31,146 bases of DNA, from positions 1 through 31,146 of the forward strand of contig JAWQRN010000342.1 of the NCBI GenBank assembly GCA_033557685.1, given 5' to 3'. Source of the stretch: Sperchopsis tessellata. Lineage: Eukaryota > Arthropoda > Insecta > Coleoptera > Hydrophilidae. The position numbers were made by a program, and so were the translations under genes. Below, one piece after another: positions 10,101-20,296 of this stretch (position 1 is its first letter; each line of letters begins with the position of its first letter). Below the pieces are notes generated by a model. The model did no database searches and was not told the DNA's origin. It saw only the letters and a list, made by a program, of their open reading frames with translations.

Positions 10101-11891
10101 AAAAATGTTAAATATGGTATCTAAGTATCAAGTGTTACTGTTAAGGCAATCTATAATTAATATATATTTAGAATAGAATTTTATCAGGATGGAACTACGC
10201 TAGACCATTATCTTTGTACCAGAAACGTTATCACTAAAAGTTAGATCGCCAGCTGCTCATTAAATTTCTGTAACTAATGTTAGACAAAAATATTATTAGG
10301 TAGTTGTTATTGAATTAATTTTTTTTCTTCTAGAATTACAATATGTCTGCCGCCATGGATATGTACTTAAGTATGTCAGATTCTATATCACTACAAGATA
10401 TGTTGGACATAGATATTAAATCAGAGATAGACACATTAGTTGGTGGTCACAATGATTTATCTGGCTTCAACTTTTCGGATCTTCCACCGTTAGAATTAGA
10501 TGACCTTCATGACGGAAGATTATTATCCAGTACTTCTCACTTCTCAAATCCGTATTATAATTTAGACTTGAGCAACGATGATGCCTCAGCTATGGTTAAT
10601 CCCAATGCAGTCATGCCCTTGATTTCGTTAGCACAAAATATTCGATCACCATCGCCGTCACTAAAAGAAAGCCATCTAACATTTTCTCCATCCAGTATTA
10701 AAATTTCTAACATCAAAACAGAAGTAGCAGCTGTTAAGAAGGACTTGAACAAATTAGAAGAAGTAATCGAAAAGAAACCAATAATAAAAACAATTAATAA
10801 AGTCACACCCATAGTGGCAAAAACTGTTGTAAAAACTGTTTCAAAACCAGCTACATTATTAACATTTAGAAATACTGTTCAACGCCAATTGTCTTCACCT
10901 GTCACTGTAGCACAAATCAGCAATATTGGAACAGTTAGACCCATTACTACTGTTAGGAAACAACCAATCAGTAGGAGTCTTAGTGATAATCAGAGGACGT
11001 TTCCCAAACCCGCGTACAGTTACAGTTGCCTCATTGCTATGGCCTTAAAAAATAGTCGATCAGGAAGTTTACCCGTGTCGGAAATCTATAATTTTATGTG
11101 CAAACACTTCCCTTATTTCAAGACTGCTCCTACTGGATGGAAAAATTCCGTCAGGCACAATCTGTCACTGAATAAATGCTTTGAAAAAATTGAAAAACCT
11201 GTCTTGAATGGTGCCCAAAGAAAAGGTTGTTTGTGGGCTATGAACCCATCAAAGATCAGCAAAATGGATGAGGAAGTACAAAAATGGTCTAGGAAGGATC
11301 CATCTGCCATTCGAAAAGCTATGGTTAATCCAGGTGAGATTTTATTTTCCTTGCCATTTTCAAGTTTTTTTTTTAGTAAATTTTTTAAGATGTAATATAG
11401 TTGTGGTTTTGTTTTGAATATAACATTTTATTTTAGAAACATTGGAATCCTTAGAAAAGGGAGAAATGAAATTCTCTTGCAGTTATGATGAAGGTGACAC
11501 ATTTGGTGATTCTTGTGGTAGCGCGGAAAGTGAAGAAGGTTCAGATTCGGAAGTAGAAAATAATCAAACTATGGAATCAGAATATATTGAAATAAGTACG
11601 ATCAAAGCTGAAGAAACTGACGAGATTGGAGATTATGATGTAGAGGTAGGCATTAGTGGCCAGACAAGGTCGCAATATGTGCCCCTGCGGCACCCCATTT
11701 TACTTTACGGAAATATTATTTTTTAATTGAAGTTTTACCACCAGGTTAGTGAGTCAATGTACGATGACATTGATATGGACGAAGATAAAGAAATCCTGCG
11801 TATGGAGATGGCTTTAGCACAAAAAGAACTCTTAGAATACGATGACAGTCTTAGCATTAAGAAAAGGAGAACTTACATCATTCAAAACTAA
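7163..11891 (+). CDS. jumu: FoxN-family forkhead transcription factor, jumeau type
   Basis: This is a nuclear winged-helix DNA-binding protein of the FoxN1/N4 class. The model joins 7163-7222, 10334-11333, 11437-11645 and 11745-11891 (stop TAA 11889-11891), giving 471 residues; all junctions have GT/AG ends and keep frame. The forkhead domain is about residues 243-326, with FPKPAYSYSCLIAMALKNS, GSLPVSEIYNFM, the recognition helix GWKNSVRHNLSLNKCF and RKGCLWAMNP. After it comes KWSRKDPSAIRKAMVNPETLESLEKGEMK, which resembles Drosophila Jumeau more than vertebrate FoxN4. The N-terminus is acidic and Ser-rich. The C-terminus is very acidic and ends in a basic KKRR cluster before the stop. Three IKxE motifs (Lys 49, 148, 410) fit the SUMO consensus. 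The first exon is inferred from its donor (GTAAGT at 7223) and preserved frame; starting instead at ATG 10343 gives 448 residues. The Jumeau role in cell fate and division is family knowledge. Confidence 0.9.
8246..8480. repeat. Foldback element, copy 2 (left arm only)
   Basis: The segment begins ATCTTCAGGATTTCCTTGGG and then follows the same order as copy 1: CGTGTGTTGGCTTTTC, a TTTCGCCCACTG..GGTGACATTATCAAGACAT block, and three or more units of about 35 bp resembling AGCTCTAAAAAGTGCTAGGTG. It stops near 8480 without the inverted second arm and without the GACTTCC terminus, so it is a deletion remnant. Confidence 0.7.
8480..8710. repeat. AT dinucleotide run and adjoining GC-richer segment
   Basis: A perfect AT run (about 8483-8499) directly follows the half foldback. 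From about 8500 to 8600 the sequence is markedly richer in GC than its surroundings (GGGCGCC, GGCGGGGCGTC) and reads in both orientations without a stable long frame. It looks like part of another repeat, but no family was recognised. Confidence 0.35.
9038..9126. ncRNA. Pre-miRNA-like hairpin, candidate
   Basis: CAAGTAAGCATGGCTAAT at 9044-9061 pairs with ATTGGCCATGCTTATTTG at 9104-9121 over 18 consecutive positions if two G-U pairs are allowed. Three more pairs (9038-9040 with 9124-9126) continue after a small bulge. The 42-nt loop contains its own CTAGCT/AGCTAG hairpin. Overall length (89 nt) and stem size are of the order seen for microRNA precursors, and it sits in an intron. It matches no conserved insect microRNA that I remember, and a decayed inverted-repeat transposon end is an equally good explanation. 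Confidence 0.3.
9687..9886 (+). other. Open coding-like segment inside jumeau intron 1 (possible alternative exon)
   Basis: After a usable acceptor (TTTACCAG, AG at 684-685 of the 9 kb block), the frame stays open from 9687 to the TGA at 9882-9884. It encodes a Trp-, Cys- and Pro-containing sequence with segments such as KVKQEYNDPWFNFEPW and CLNPSCFPHKEKL, unlike random AT-rich translation. A GTATGA donor just before the stop (exon end at 9878) leaves phase 0, which would join in frame to the jumeau exon at 10334. An in-frame ATG lies at 9720. VKQE is another SUMO-type motif. It may be an alternative first exon, part of an unrelated decayed gene, or chance. I recognise no family. Confidence 0.3.
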
Positions 11892-12500
11892 TATTTAGAA
11901 ATCAAGTTTTCCAGTTCTGTGGGACAAATGCTGAGAAACGAGATCTGAAATCAACTAAAAGTAAGAGGATAGTTTTAAGAAATAATACACGTCTTAAAAT
12001 GAAAATGTGACCCCTCAAGTCAAATATGATTTTTTTTGTTAATCCATATCAACGATCAAGTATTTTGGATTTGTTAAGTTTTTTTTTGCATTTTTCACTT
12101 GCATATCCCTCCTTTGAACTAATTCCATGATGATAATAACGTAAGTTTAACATATTAAAATATATATCTATATATAAATATATTCTATAAATAACAACTT
12201 GGTAAATTGTTATGTTCGTAATATTTTGGCTCAATGAATTTGTCTATTTGAAAACATTTAGTCATGTAGGTAATTTTACAGGCTTAGCAAAAATGTTTGG
12301 TATTCTTAATTCTAGGTCCAATAAAGTCATAAAAATATCAAATTGTGTATTGTAAAATTCTTCAACTGAATGAATTTAATGTTTAAAAATTAAAATGTTT
12401 TATTTTAAAGCTTTAATTTCTATACTTATGTGCAATACCTTAATTTTGAAATAATCGAAATATAGTTTTAAACCACAACTTCAATGAAAAATAAATCTTA
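11892..12500 (+). other. 3' UTR of the jumeau-type gene
   Basis: No open frame continues after the stop. AATAAA hexamers occur at 12320-12325 and 12490-12495 and are plausible polyadenylation signals; the true cleavage site cannot be told from sequence alone. Confidence 0.45.
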
Positions 12501-13508
12501 TCTACTGTACATTTCTGCTTGCTGTATAGGTGGATTTACTTCGGTTGCTTGTATAAAACTGTCTAGGATATGTCCTATGGTCTAAGAATTTCCCGAGTTT
12601 TTTCTAGTTATTTTCTTAAGTCCTACCAACTTGTATCTCTAAGTACAAAAGATTAATATTTCGTAGTAAGTTAATCTCTTTTATCTCCACAATGATACGT
12701 ATTAAAAAAAATGACGCCACAATAAGGCATATAGAAATATGAGTCTTCCAAAATTAATTTTACTGGTATTCATCAAACAAATTTCATTTTAAAAAGTTGA
12801 ACTGTAAACAGGATGTTAGATATTAGGGACTTGATATATTTGTAACAAATAAATTGTTCTAATATACTTCTTACAGGAGCAATAGACATTTTTTTGGGAA
12901 AAATCAATTTTGGCCTTTACAGTGTGCTGAAGAATTAAAATTAAAAATGTTAAATTTAAAAATATTGATTAATAATCCTTAATAAAAAAATTGCATTTGA
13001 AAAGTTGAATGCAATATTGAATATGAAAAAAAAATTAAAAACTAATGACAGTTTTATTAATTTTTTTAAGAATTTATTTTTTCTATAATTAGATAAATAA
13101 ATATTCAGTGTGAAAAATCAATCTTAGTTGATACAGGGCTCATAAAATCTAAATGAAATAAAAAATTATTTAAAACCTATCAGATGTCTACCATATAAGA
13201 AATATACTAGTAACTTGGTTTTTTTTTTGTAATAAATGCAATATTGTTGTCTTTTGTAAAAGTAGACGTTTTCTAGTATGAACCATTGTGGAGATAAATA
13301 AATACTGTTTAATATTGAACATCCCAGAGAGTTATAACTCAAGAAATATATAACTGAAATTTTGGGGAACTAATAAACTCATAAATATGCATGTAAAGAA
13401 AATCACATATTTGATGTTTCAGAAAAGTTACCCTTTTATAGGGGTGAAAAAGTTATACATGTATTAGCCTATCTCTATCAAGCATATTCCTTCAATATAT
13501 GTGCGCTT
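12501..13508. other. Gene-poor AT-rich spacer
   Basis: No gene is supported. The only structure seen is a 15-nt exact inverted pair: TTTATCTCCACAATG at 12680-12694 and its complement at 13284-13298, about 600 bp apart with loosely similar flanks. These could be remnants of terminal repeats of a short element or coincidence. Confidence 0.4.
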
Positions 13509-13640
13509 TTATTCATACATCTTGTCAACTAGACACAGGCCTCCTACTCCAAGGTCACCATTTTTGGGTTCTTTGAGATCAACGTAACCGACAGTTGTGA
13601 CACTTATGGTTTTCTGTGATATATCTATGTATTTTTTATC
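13509..13640 (-). CDS. Uncharacterised terminal-exon-like open segment
   Basis: On the minus strand an acceptor (GTAG at 13644-13641) is followed by 43 open codons to TAA at 13511-13509. The stop codon lies inside a GAATAAAA polyadenylation-type hexamer. The translation has coding character, with VTTVGYVDLKEPKNGDLGVG followed by GLCLVDKMYE. The KKYIDI..GG-x-x-LVDKM pattern recalls weakly the GGVDxxD region of piggyBac transposases, but key residues do not fit. It may be the last exon of a small gene whose earlier exon is the open segment at 14135-14347, or a decayed transposase piece. I do not recognise it. Confidence 0.3.
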   Translation of the reverse strand, partial: DKKYIDISQKTISVTTVGYVDLKEPKNGDLGVGGLCLVDKMYE

Positions 13641-14134
13641 CTACTTCAAGGTGATAAAATTAATTCTGGTATCTTATGAATTTTATTGAAAATTATTCTC
13701 CAAATGGTCTAATATTTTTGATTCTCAAATATCTGATTCGATTTAATTTTTTGGGACATTGGTCCTAAATTTGAACACGAGCACCGATATGATATTTAGA
13801 GACAAATTAAATTAGTGATGTTGATTTTGTTATTAAATTTTCAACTTTAAATTAATCGTGTTGATATTGTTTTGTTTTTAAATTAAAGACAAATTACATA
13901 CATAAATATTTTTAAATTCTTTTTATTGGTCATTTTACAATTTTGTATGTATGAATATTAATAAATTAAAAGAAATTACTCTTAAAAAAATACATTAAAC
14001 TAAACAATAAAAGTATTTTTGTATTAATAAAAAAATATTAACTTGACTTTTACTAAATTCATTTAAAAATACAACTGGCTAGTAACAAGAGTATTGAATC
14101 TATAACTCAACCACTTTGTGAAAAACTATAAAAT

Positions 14135-14347
14135 CTACCTTGAAACGTGTACTCTTGCCATCACATGATTGTACAGCAGTTTAGGTAATCTAGTCCATTT
14201 TTCATAATAGGATCGATATATACCTTTTCTTTCCACATTCATGCTTACATCATAGTGACTTACCAAATATTCGGACAAAATATATGATTGAAAGACTTCG
14301 GTCGATGGCCATTTGGGAATACTATAAAGATTGTTTATTACTATCAT
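14135..14347 (-). CDS. Uncharacterised 70-residue open frame
   Basis: The minus-strand ATG at 14347-14345 has an A at -3 (CCAAAATGA) and is preceded by in-frame stops. It encodes 70 residues with a balanced, protein-like composition (segments IPKWPSTEVFQSYILSEYL and YRSYYEKWTRLPKLLYNHV) ending at TAG. A strong donor GTAAGT after SEYL and a second possible donor at the stop (AAG|GTAGAT) allow splicing; the first leaves phase 0, compatible with the segment at 13640-13509. It has no signal peptide or membrane span. I recognise no family. A small unspliced gene, a 5' exon or chance are all possible. Confidence 0.3.
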   Translation of the reverse strand: MIVINNLYSIPKWPSTEVFQSYILSEYLVSHYDVSMNVERKGIYRSYYEKWTRLPKLLYNHVMARVHVSR

Positions 14348-17300
14348 TTTGGCTATAGTTAATATTTATTTCTAATATTCCTGGATTCATATTTAAAGAG
14401 TAAATAAAAATTGACTTGATGGGTTACTGTATTAAATTAGAATTAAATATGTTTAAATATAATAGTATAAGTATATTATATTATAATTTGAACTATATGC
14501 TTTACAACTAAAGCTGGTGTCACACTATTATATATGAACGAAGAAGCTGAAATTGGCTAAATGTTAGGCAATTGTTCTATACATTACAAAGCGAAGGAAG
14601 ATGAAACTCGCAACTAAAATGTAGTTCGGTTACGAACTTAGTTTAATATGTAGGAGTTTTATAATATTGTGTGCGTAAGTGTGGTTATAACATTGTGATA
14701 AAAAAAATAAAAATTTGATTTAGTTCAAATTGTGTTAAAGAATGTCGTCTTACGTGTTCATTTTAACTGATTAATTTAACATTACAAAGTTACAATAGTA
14801 TTAATTAATTTACGTGCAAACAGTTTGCATTTGTTGGTTAGGAAAATTCATTTAAGTAATTAAAAGAAAAGTAAGTTTGTGATGTTAAAATTTATATTTT
14901 TTTGCATTGAGTGCTCATGTGATTTTGTTAAGTGAAGACGTAAACAATATTATATTTTGTAAATATTTTTTTATTTTACTAGAAATTTATTTTTTAAATA
15001 CAGGCTACGTTGGGCGTCCAATTCAACGAATTAATTTCATTATAATTATTTTAATGATATTTAATACATAATTTAGTGAACTTTCTCTACTATTTTATTA
15101 GTATGGAAATTAAAATATTGATTGTTTAGGTTAAATTAAATTATTGAAATCTTTTACAAATAGTGTGATGCTGGTTAAACTTTTTTTTAAGAAGATATAC
15201 TATTGGCTTCAATGATTTTAGAACACAATAATGATATTGATAAATTAGGCCCAATTACAAAACTATTTTTTAGAAAAGTGGATCGAAATATATTTAGTTG
15301 TGGCAAGAGAACAGTGATCAATTCAAACCATATGCATCTTTCAATTTGAACACTGGATGTGGCAAATTACCCAGGTGTGCTGGCTTAATTCCAGTTTTGG
15401 TGATTAGTCTTTATTAAATAAACATAGAAAAAAAACTAATCTACAATTTTAGCTCAAACTATGCGAAGTGAGAACAAACTTATTGTGGAAAATATCACAT
15501 ATTGTTGTGGTGAAGAAAAATTTCTTCTAAATTAGTTTTAAGCTTTGTTTTGGCTTAGGTAAGCTCTGGCTTAACTCTTGGTAAAATTTATTTTCAGTTT
15601 TCTTTCAACATTTAACTAATACGTGTGATTTGACATATTGCTTACTTTTTAGACATTTTTAAAATTGATTCAAACAAGTACTGGCACCTGTTCAAGTCAC
15701 CGGTTGTGCATTTTTCTGAAGGTATGGTTTGCCATATATTCGGTCACATACCTTAAGCTGTTAAGATGCTCTGGAAAACCAAACTACCCTTAAAAATATA
15801 TTATGTCAATTTAAGTAACTTTTTTTCTTAATTTAATTTAGTTTTTATTTTGTAATTTATTGTTTATTATTGTGTTCTAAATAATTTTAAAGCCATATGT
15901 ACAACTATTTTTGAAAATGGTATATCTGTATAAGGAATTTCAATGATACAATCCTCTTATAAAAATGCCAATTGAATGTTTTGAAGATTTTAACTGAAAT
16001 ATAAAAACCAGTTTTTGTCACACAATATTTAAAATATTGAATTCTTTTCAATGCTATGTATAGGATGTACATTTTTGAATGATTTAGTGTTTTAAAAACT
16101 AATCTGTCATCAAGCCTTTCTGATCAAATCAATAATTGCATCTATATAGAAAATCAATAAATTCTGATAGCCGAAAACAAAAATATTTTTTTGTTTACTT
16201 TGAATACTATGAATTTAGAATCTTTCTAATTGCTGTATGTATATTTTTTAATTTTTTTGTTACTATGCAATCTAACTGAATAGAAAGATTTGATTTTGAA
16301 ACTCCAAAATTATTTTATGAAAAGCTCAGTATTATTATTAAATACGAATTATTTAGATTTATTTCAAACTTGAAAACGATAATTTTGGAGGCTATTTAAA
16401 AAGAAAATTATTACTTCATTCAATAAATGGAGCTGTGCAATAAAAAATCTGCTTTAAAAAAAGGTGACTAAAAACTTTTATCTAAAGTAAATGGAAATAA
16501 ACAGTTCATCCTCTAATATATATTACATTTATATTTTAAAAATCCCTCGAATATATTCGATAAATATCTAACAAGCTACCACTGAAATGTTTTAAAAGAG
16601 AACCATAATTAATATATTGTCGTGAATTATTTAATAACAAACTATTTTCAATTTAATTTTTCCATTGAAAATACTTATCTTTCAATTTCTACCTGAAGAA
16701 GAAATGTTTTATTATTTAATATTCTTTTCAAGAAATATTCATGTATATACATGTCGAACGCATTAATAAATGAATACAATTTTTACAGCTAAAGAAAATT
16801 TTATATTATAAAATAAATTGCTTAATAGGCTTTCATGAAAATTTCTAAATACGGTTTTCATTACCGGTATTTTTAAGACCTAATTTTTTTTATGAGGCTT
16901 TTCTACAACTGATTTCTTTAACATATAAGAGAGGTCTCGGATATCTAAGAAATATAGGACATTTTGTAGTGAAAATATTTTGTATTGGTAAAAAAATTTA
17001 TTTAGCCTTTCTGCACTGACCTTCATTTTAATAATTCAAAGTTGTAAATGAATTAACTGCTACTAAAATTTAAAGCACTTAAAAAATTGTATATAAATAG
17101 TATGATATGTTGCTCTATTTAAATAAATTGCCTCAAAAAATCTCAAAATTGTTCAACTAATTCATTTAAGAATCGTTTTACCTTATTCTAACGGTTTAAA
17201 ATAAAAAAATTTGAAGTATAAAAGTACATTCATTGTTATGAGGAGTGCAAGACTGATCTTGAGTTAGTATATGTAATCTGAATTACAATATTATAGTTGG

Positions 17301-19493
17301 TGCAACAGTTTTTTGTGTGTATGTCATAATTTACAAAAGTCTGAAATAATGATGAGTGGTCAACCATATACAGTTGAGTTTAAAATTTTGAACTTGTTAA
17401 ATAAAATGTTTACACTTACACTATGACAAACTAAACGGACTTGCTAGTAAGTAATAAACTATTGATATGCTACTGTACAATCCGGTGGGACCTACAGGTT
17501 TGTAGTTACAACTTGTGAACTGTTTTGTTCTTGCTCATTCTTTAATCAGTAAATGAATGTATGAATTTTTACTCAGGTAGATTAAACAATCTGAATATTT
17601 TGTCATATTTTCTAACTGTGGTTGTTAATGACGTGTACGCAAAGATTTATTGGTCCAAATATACAATGTTTCATGAAACCAGAGGTGTTTTAAATACTAT
17701 ATTGGTCAAGTTTTTTCATAGCTATATTTTTGATGGGGTGGGGGCACTTTTTTCATTTATACTTAAAATAAACTAACATTGATTATAAATACAAAATTTT
17801 GTATTAACAGTGCAGTGCTGAAAGGCTTAGAAGTTAATAAAAAATCATAGTATTGAAAAGAAAATCTAAATGAAAGCTGTGTAATACATTGGTGATAATG
17901 TAAATAGGAAATTTCCTGCCTATTGTAAATTTTCAATGTTCTTAGTTTTAATGATAGCTTTGCTGTAAGTATAACTTATATATTCTATGATAGGCAGCAA
18001 AAAAAACTAGCTATGTATCATACGGTGTACATATATTGATAATATCATCCTAATTATAGTGTATGTAAAACTTTAAAATTTTTTGTTTCGTAAACAAAAT
18101 TTGAAATACTTTTTCCATTCATTTGACATTTCACACCATCGTCAGTATTTCGGGTAATGTCAAATAGTCCTAATTTTTACATGGAGTAAATTATTATATC
18201 GTATTGTAATCTAGCAAATTTGTAAAAATGTTAACTTGAATGTTTTCATCAGGGGATTATAACTTTGCAGTTTTTCTTGGTTACGTGCTATTTAATTTAC
18301 GAAGTTTTTTTGTCATTCCTTTAGTGTGAATACTGTTGTTTGTTAAATATACTAACTGAATTACATTGGTCTTTTTTGTTGATATTGACACAGGGTACTT
18401 AATATGTGAATAGAAAGTCCTGAATATTCATACGAATGGATAAGTGGGTATTGTGTTACGTAACAGGGAAAGTTAACAGAAATCTGTTTTCAAAAGTTTC
18501 GAAGATATTTCAGGCAACTTTCTAACTAGATTTATCCAGATATAGAACACTTTGACTTTTTCTTATAACTTTGCCAAAGCTAATTAACATTATTTTGGGG
18601 GAAGTTTCTACAAGAGACATCGGAAATTTTTTTCGTTATTTCCATTTAGTATCTATTTCAATGTAATGATGTGCCTATTGTGTTTTATTTTTTTAAGAAA
18701 AGGGACCATATGGTTAAATTTGGTTAGTTTTATTTGTGCATAAGTAATTTATGAATTTGTTTCATTTTGTGTTGTCTCGTAATAGTACAAAATACAATTG
18801 TAAGCTTGAATTTGTCCATTTAAAGAATATATGATTTGTTCTTGTATTTGCGTAGCACTCTTTTTAAGTTCGTTGTCATGCTCTAGAAGTTAACGATTGT
18901 TCCTTTTATATAATCTGTCATATAGCCCTTTCTATATCATCTACAGCGGCGACGACATTTCTTAAAGTCGTATATTGTAAAATAGGTTCTACATAACTTA
19001 AATTTTACATGGACTGATTTTTAAAACTTTACTTTCCTTAGGTTGTTAGAACTAATATTAGTTTAATGTATGTATTTTAAAAATGTATCGTTGAGAAGAA
19101 TTAATTTGGTAGTTTGTATGAATTTTTGTAATTTTACAATGTATGTGTACAAATAGCTTTAAGACAAAAAAAATTAATAAAAATTGTGATTCTTTTTCTA
19201 AAAAATAAAGGTCTTATTAATAAAAACTTGTGATTTTTAATTATACTACCTATAAATTATTACTTCCTTTATTTTAAGCAAAAACTATGGCAACACCACA
19301 TTCACATAAAGTAAGTTAGTAGTATAGGCTCTATTCTTTATGCAGAATTTCAAAATACAAGACTTTGTAAGGGCATCATAGTAAGTATCTATAAGAAATG
19401 AGCAATAGAATCAAAAGTACAGCAAGAAATGTACAATACGTAATTAAAAGAAAGAAATTTTTTTTAACGTTAAACGAAATCAAAGCAATTTTA
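14348..19493. other. Long gene-free stretch
   Basis: More than 5 kb without a convincing coding segment on either strand; open frames are short and of AT-driven composition. A consensus donor (GAAAAGTAAGTTTG) near 14870 and tight AATAAA signals near 19204-19225 would permit a plus-strand noncoding transcript or a very long UTR, but nothing shows one. No transposon was recognised in it. Confidence 0.4.
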
Positions 19494-20296
19494 TCGAGTT
19501 GTCAGAAAAGCGTGTGTGGATTTTTACAAAATATTAGAACTTGAAGTTTGTAATGTTTATTTATCGTTTTATGTTATGATTGTACCATTCTGTTTTTTAA
19601 CCTTTCTTCATCTCTCTGGCAACTTAATATCACACTTTCCCAAAATTCTTGTGGCTTCTCTAAGAAAAGCGTTTTTAATGTTATTCATATTATCAAAGTT
19701 TTCTCCATTAAGAAAATATTGTAACGAATGCGATAAATGAAGATCTGACGGAGCTATGTTTGGTGAGTATGGTGGATAGGGTAGCATATCCCATTCAAAA
19801 TCAAATAATTTCTGGCGGACAACTATATAAACATTATCATGCTAAAAGACAACCCTTTTTCTGTGGTGCAATTCAGGATGTTTTTCTTCTATAGTAGGCT
19901 TTAAATTATCGAGTTGTGAATAATATTTGTTAACATTTATGATTTCACGGTTTGGTAATTACTCATAATAATGTATGCTTTTACAATCCGACCAAATACA
20001 TAACATTACCGTTGAAGACCAACTTTAGAGATGGTTAATGGTGGATCACCTCTTCTTATCCAAGATTTTTTCTATTACTAATTGTTTTAAAGATGGCACA
20101 CTTTCATTGCAAAGGTATAAAGGATCACAAACACACATACAATTCACTAAATTTCATTCTGTCAATTCATGTGGAACCCAGACATTACTGTTATTTTTGT
20201 ATTGTTATAAGTGTTACTGTATATTGAGGATTTTCATTCAATAATACTTTGTTTTTGTTTCTTTTTAAAACCGCACGAACTTTCTGGACAACCTTA
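19494..20296 (-). mobile_element. Mariner element, internally deleted, transposase remnant
   Basis: The ends are inverted and similar. From the right, AAGGTTGTCCAGAAAGTTCG (20295-20276) is followed by TGCGGTTTTT; from the left, GAGTTGTCAGAAAAGCG..TGGATTTTT starts near 19496. TA flanks both ends. Between them the minus strand gives the C-terminal two thirds of a mariner transposase: VWVPHELTE-NL, VMLCIWSDCKSIHYYE, KYYSQLDNLKPTIEEKHPEL, a VVF-HDN block, LPYPPYSPNIAPSDLHL, SLQYFLNG and LPER-RKVKKQNG. HDN and PSD carry two of the three catalytic Asp residues. Stops and shifts interrupt the frame, and the N-terminal DNA-binding part is missing. At about 800 bp against a usual 1.3 kb, it is an internally deleted, inactive copy. 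Confidence 0.85.

Larger units (their letters stand above)
7223..10333 (+). other. Intron 1 of the jumeau-type gene
   Basis: Donor GTAAGTATAA at 7223 and a strong polypyrimidine acceptor TTTTTTTCTTCTAG ending at 10333 bound a 3.1 kb intron. It contains a half foldback element, an AT dinucleotide run, a GC-richer unassigned stretch, a pre-miRNA-like hairpin and an open segment that could be an alternative exon; each has its own entry. Phase is 0 at both ends. Confidence 0.65.

Noticed and set aside
10555..10812. 85-codon minus-strand frame opposite the forkhead exon
   Set aside because: It is the complement of the well-supported forkhead coding sequence.
12680..13298. 15-nt exact inverted pair considered as terminal repeats of a 620-bp element
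   Set aside because: Flanking similarity fades at once, no target duplication is visible, and one such match is near chance expectation for a 31 kb AT-rich window.
17561..17776. 71-codon plus-strand open frame
   Set aside because: Composition follows the local AT bias and there are no splice, family or context signals.
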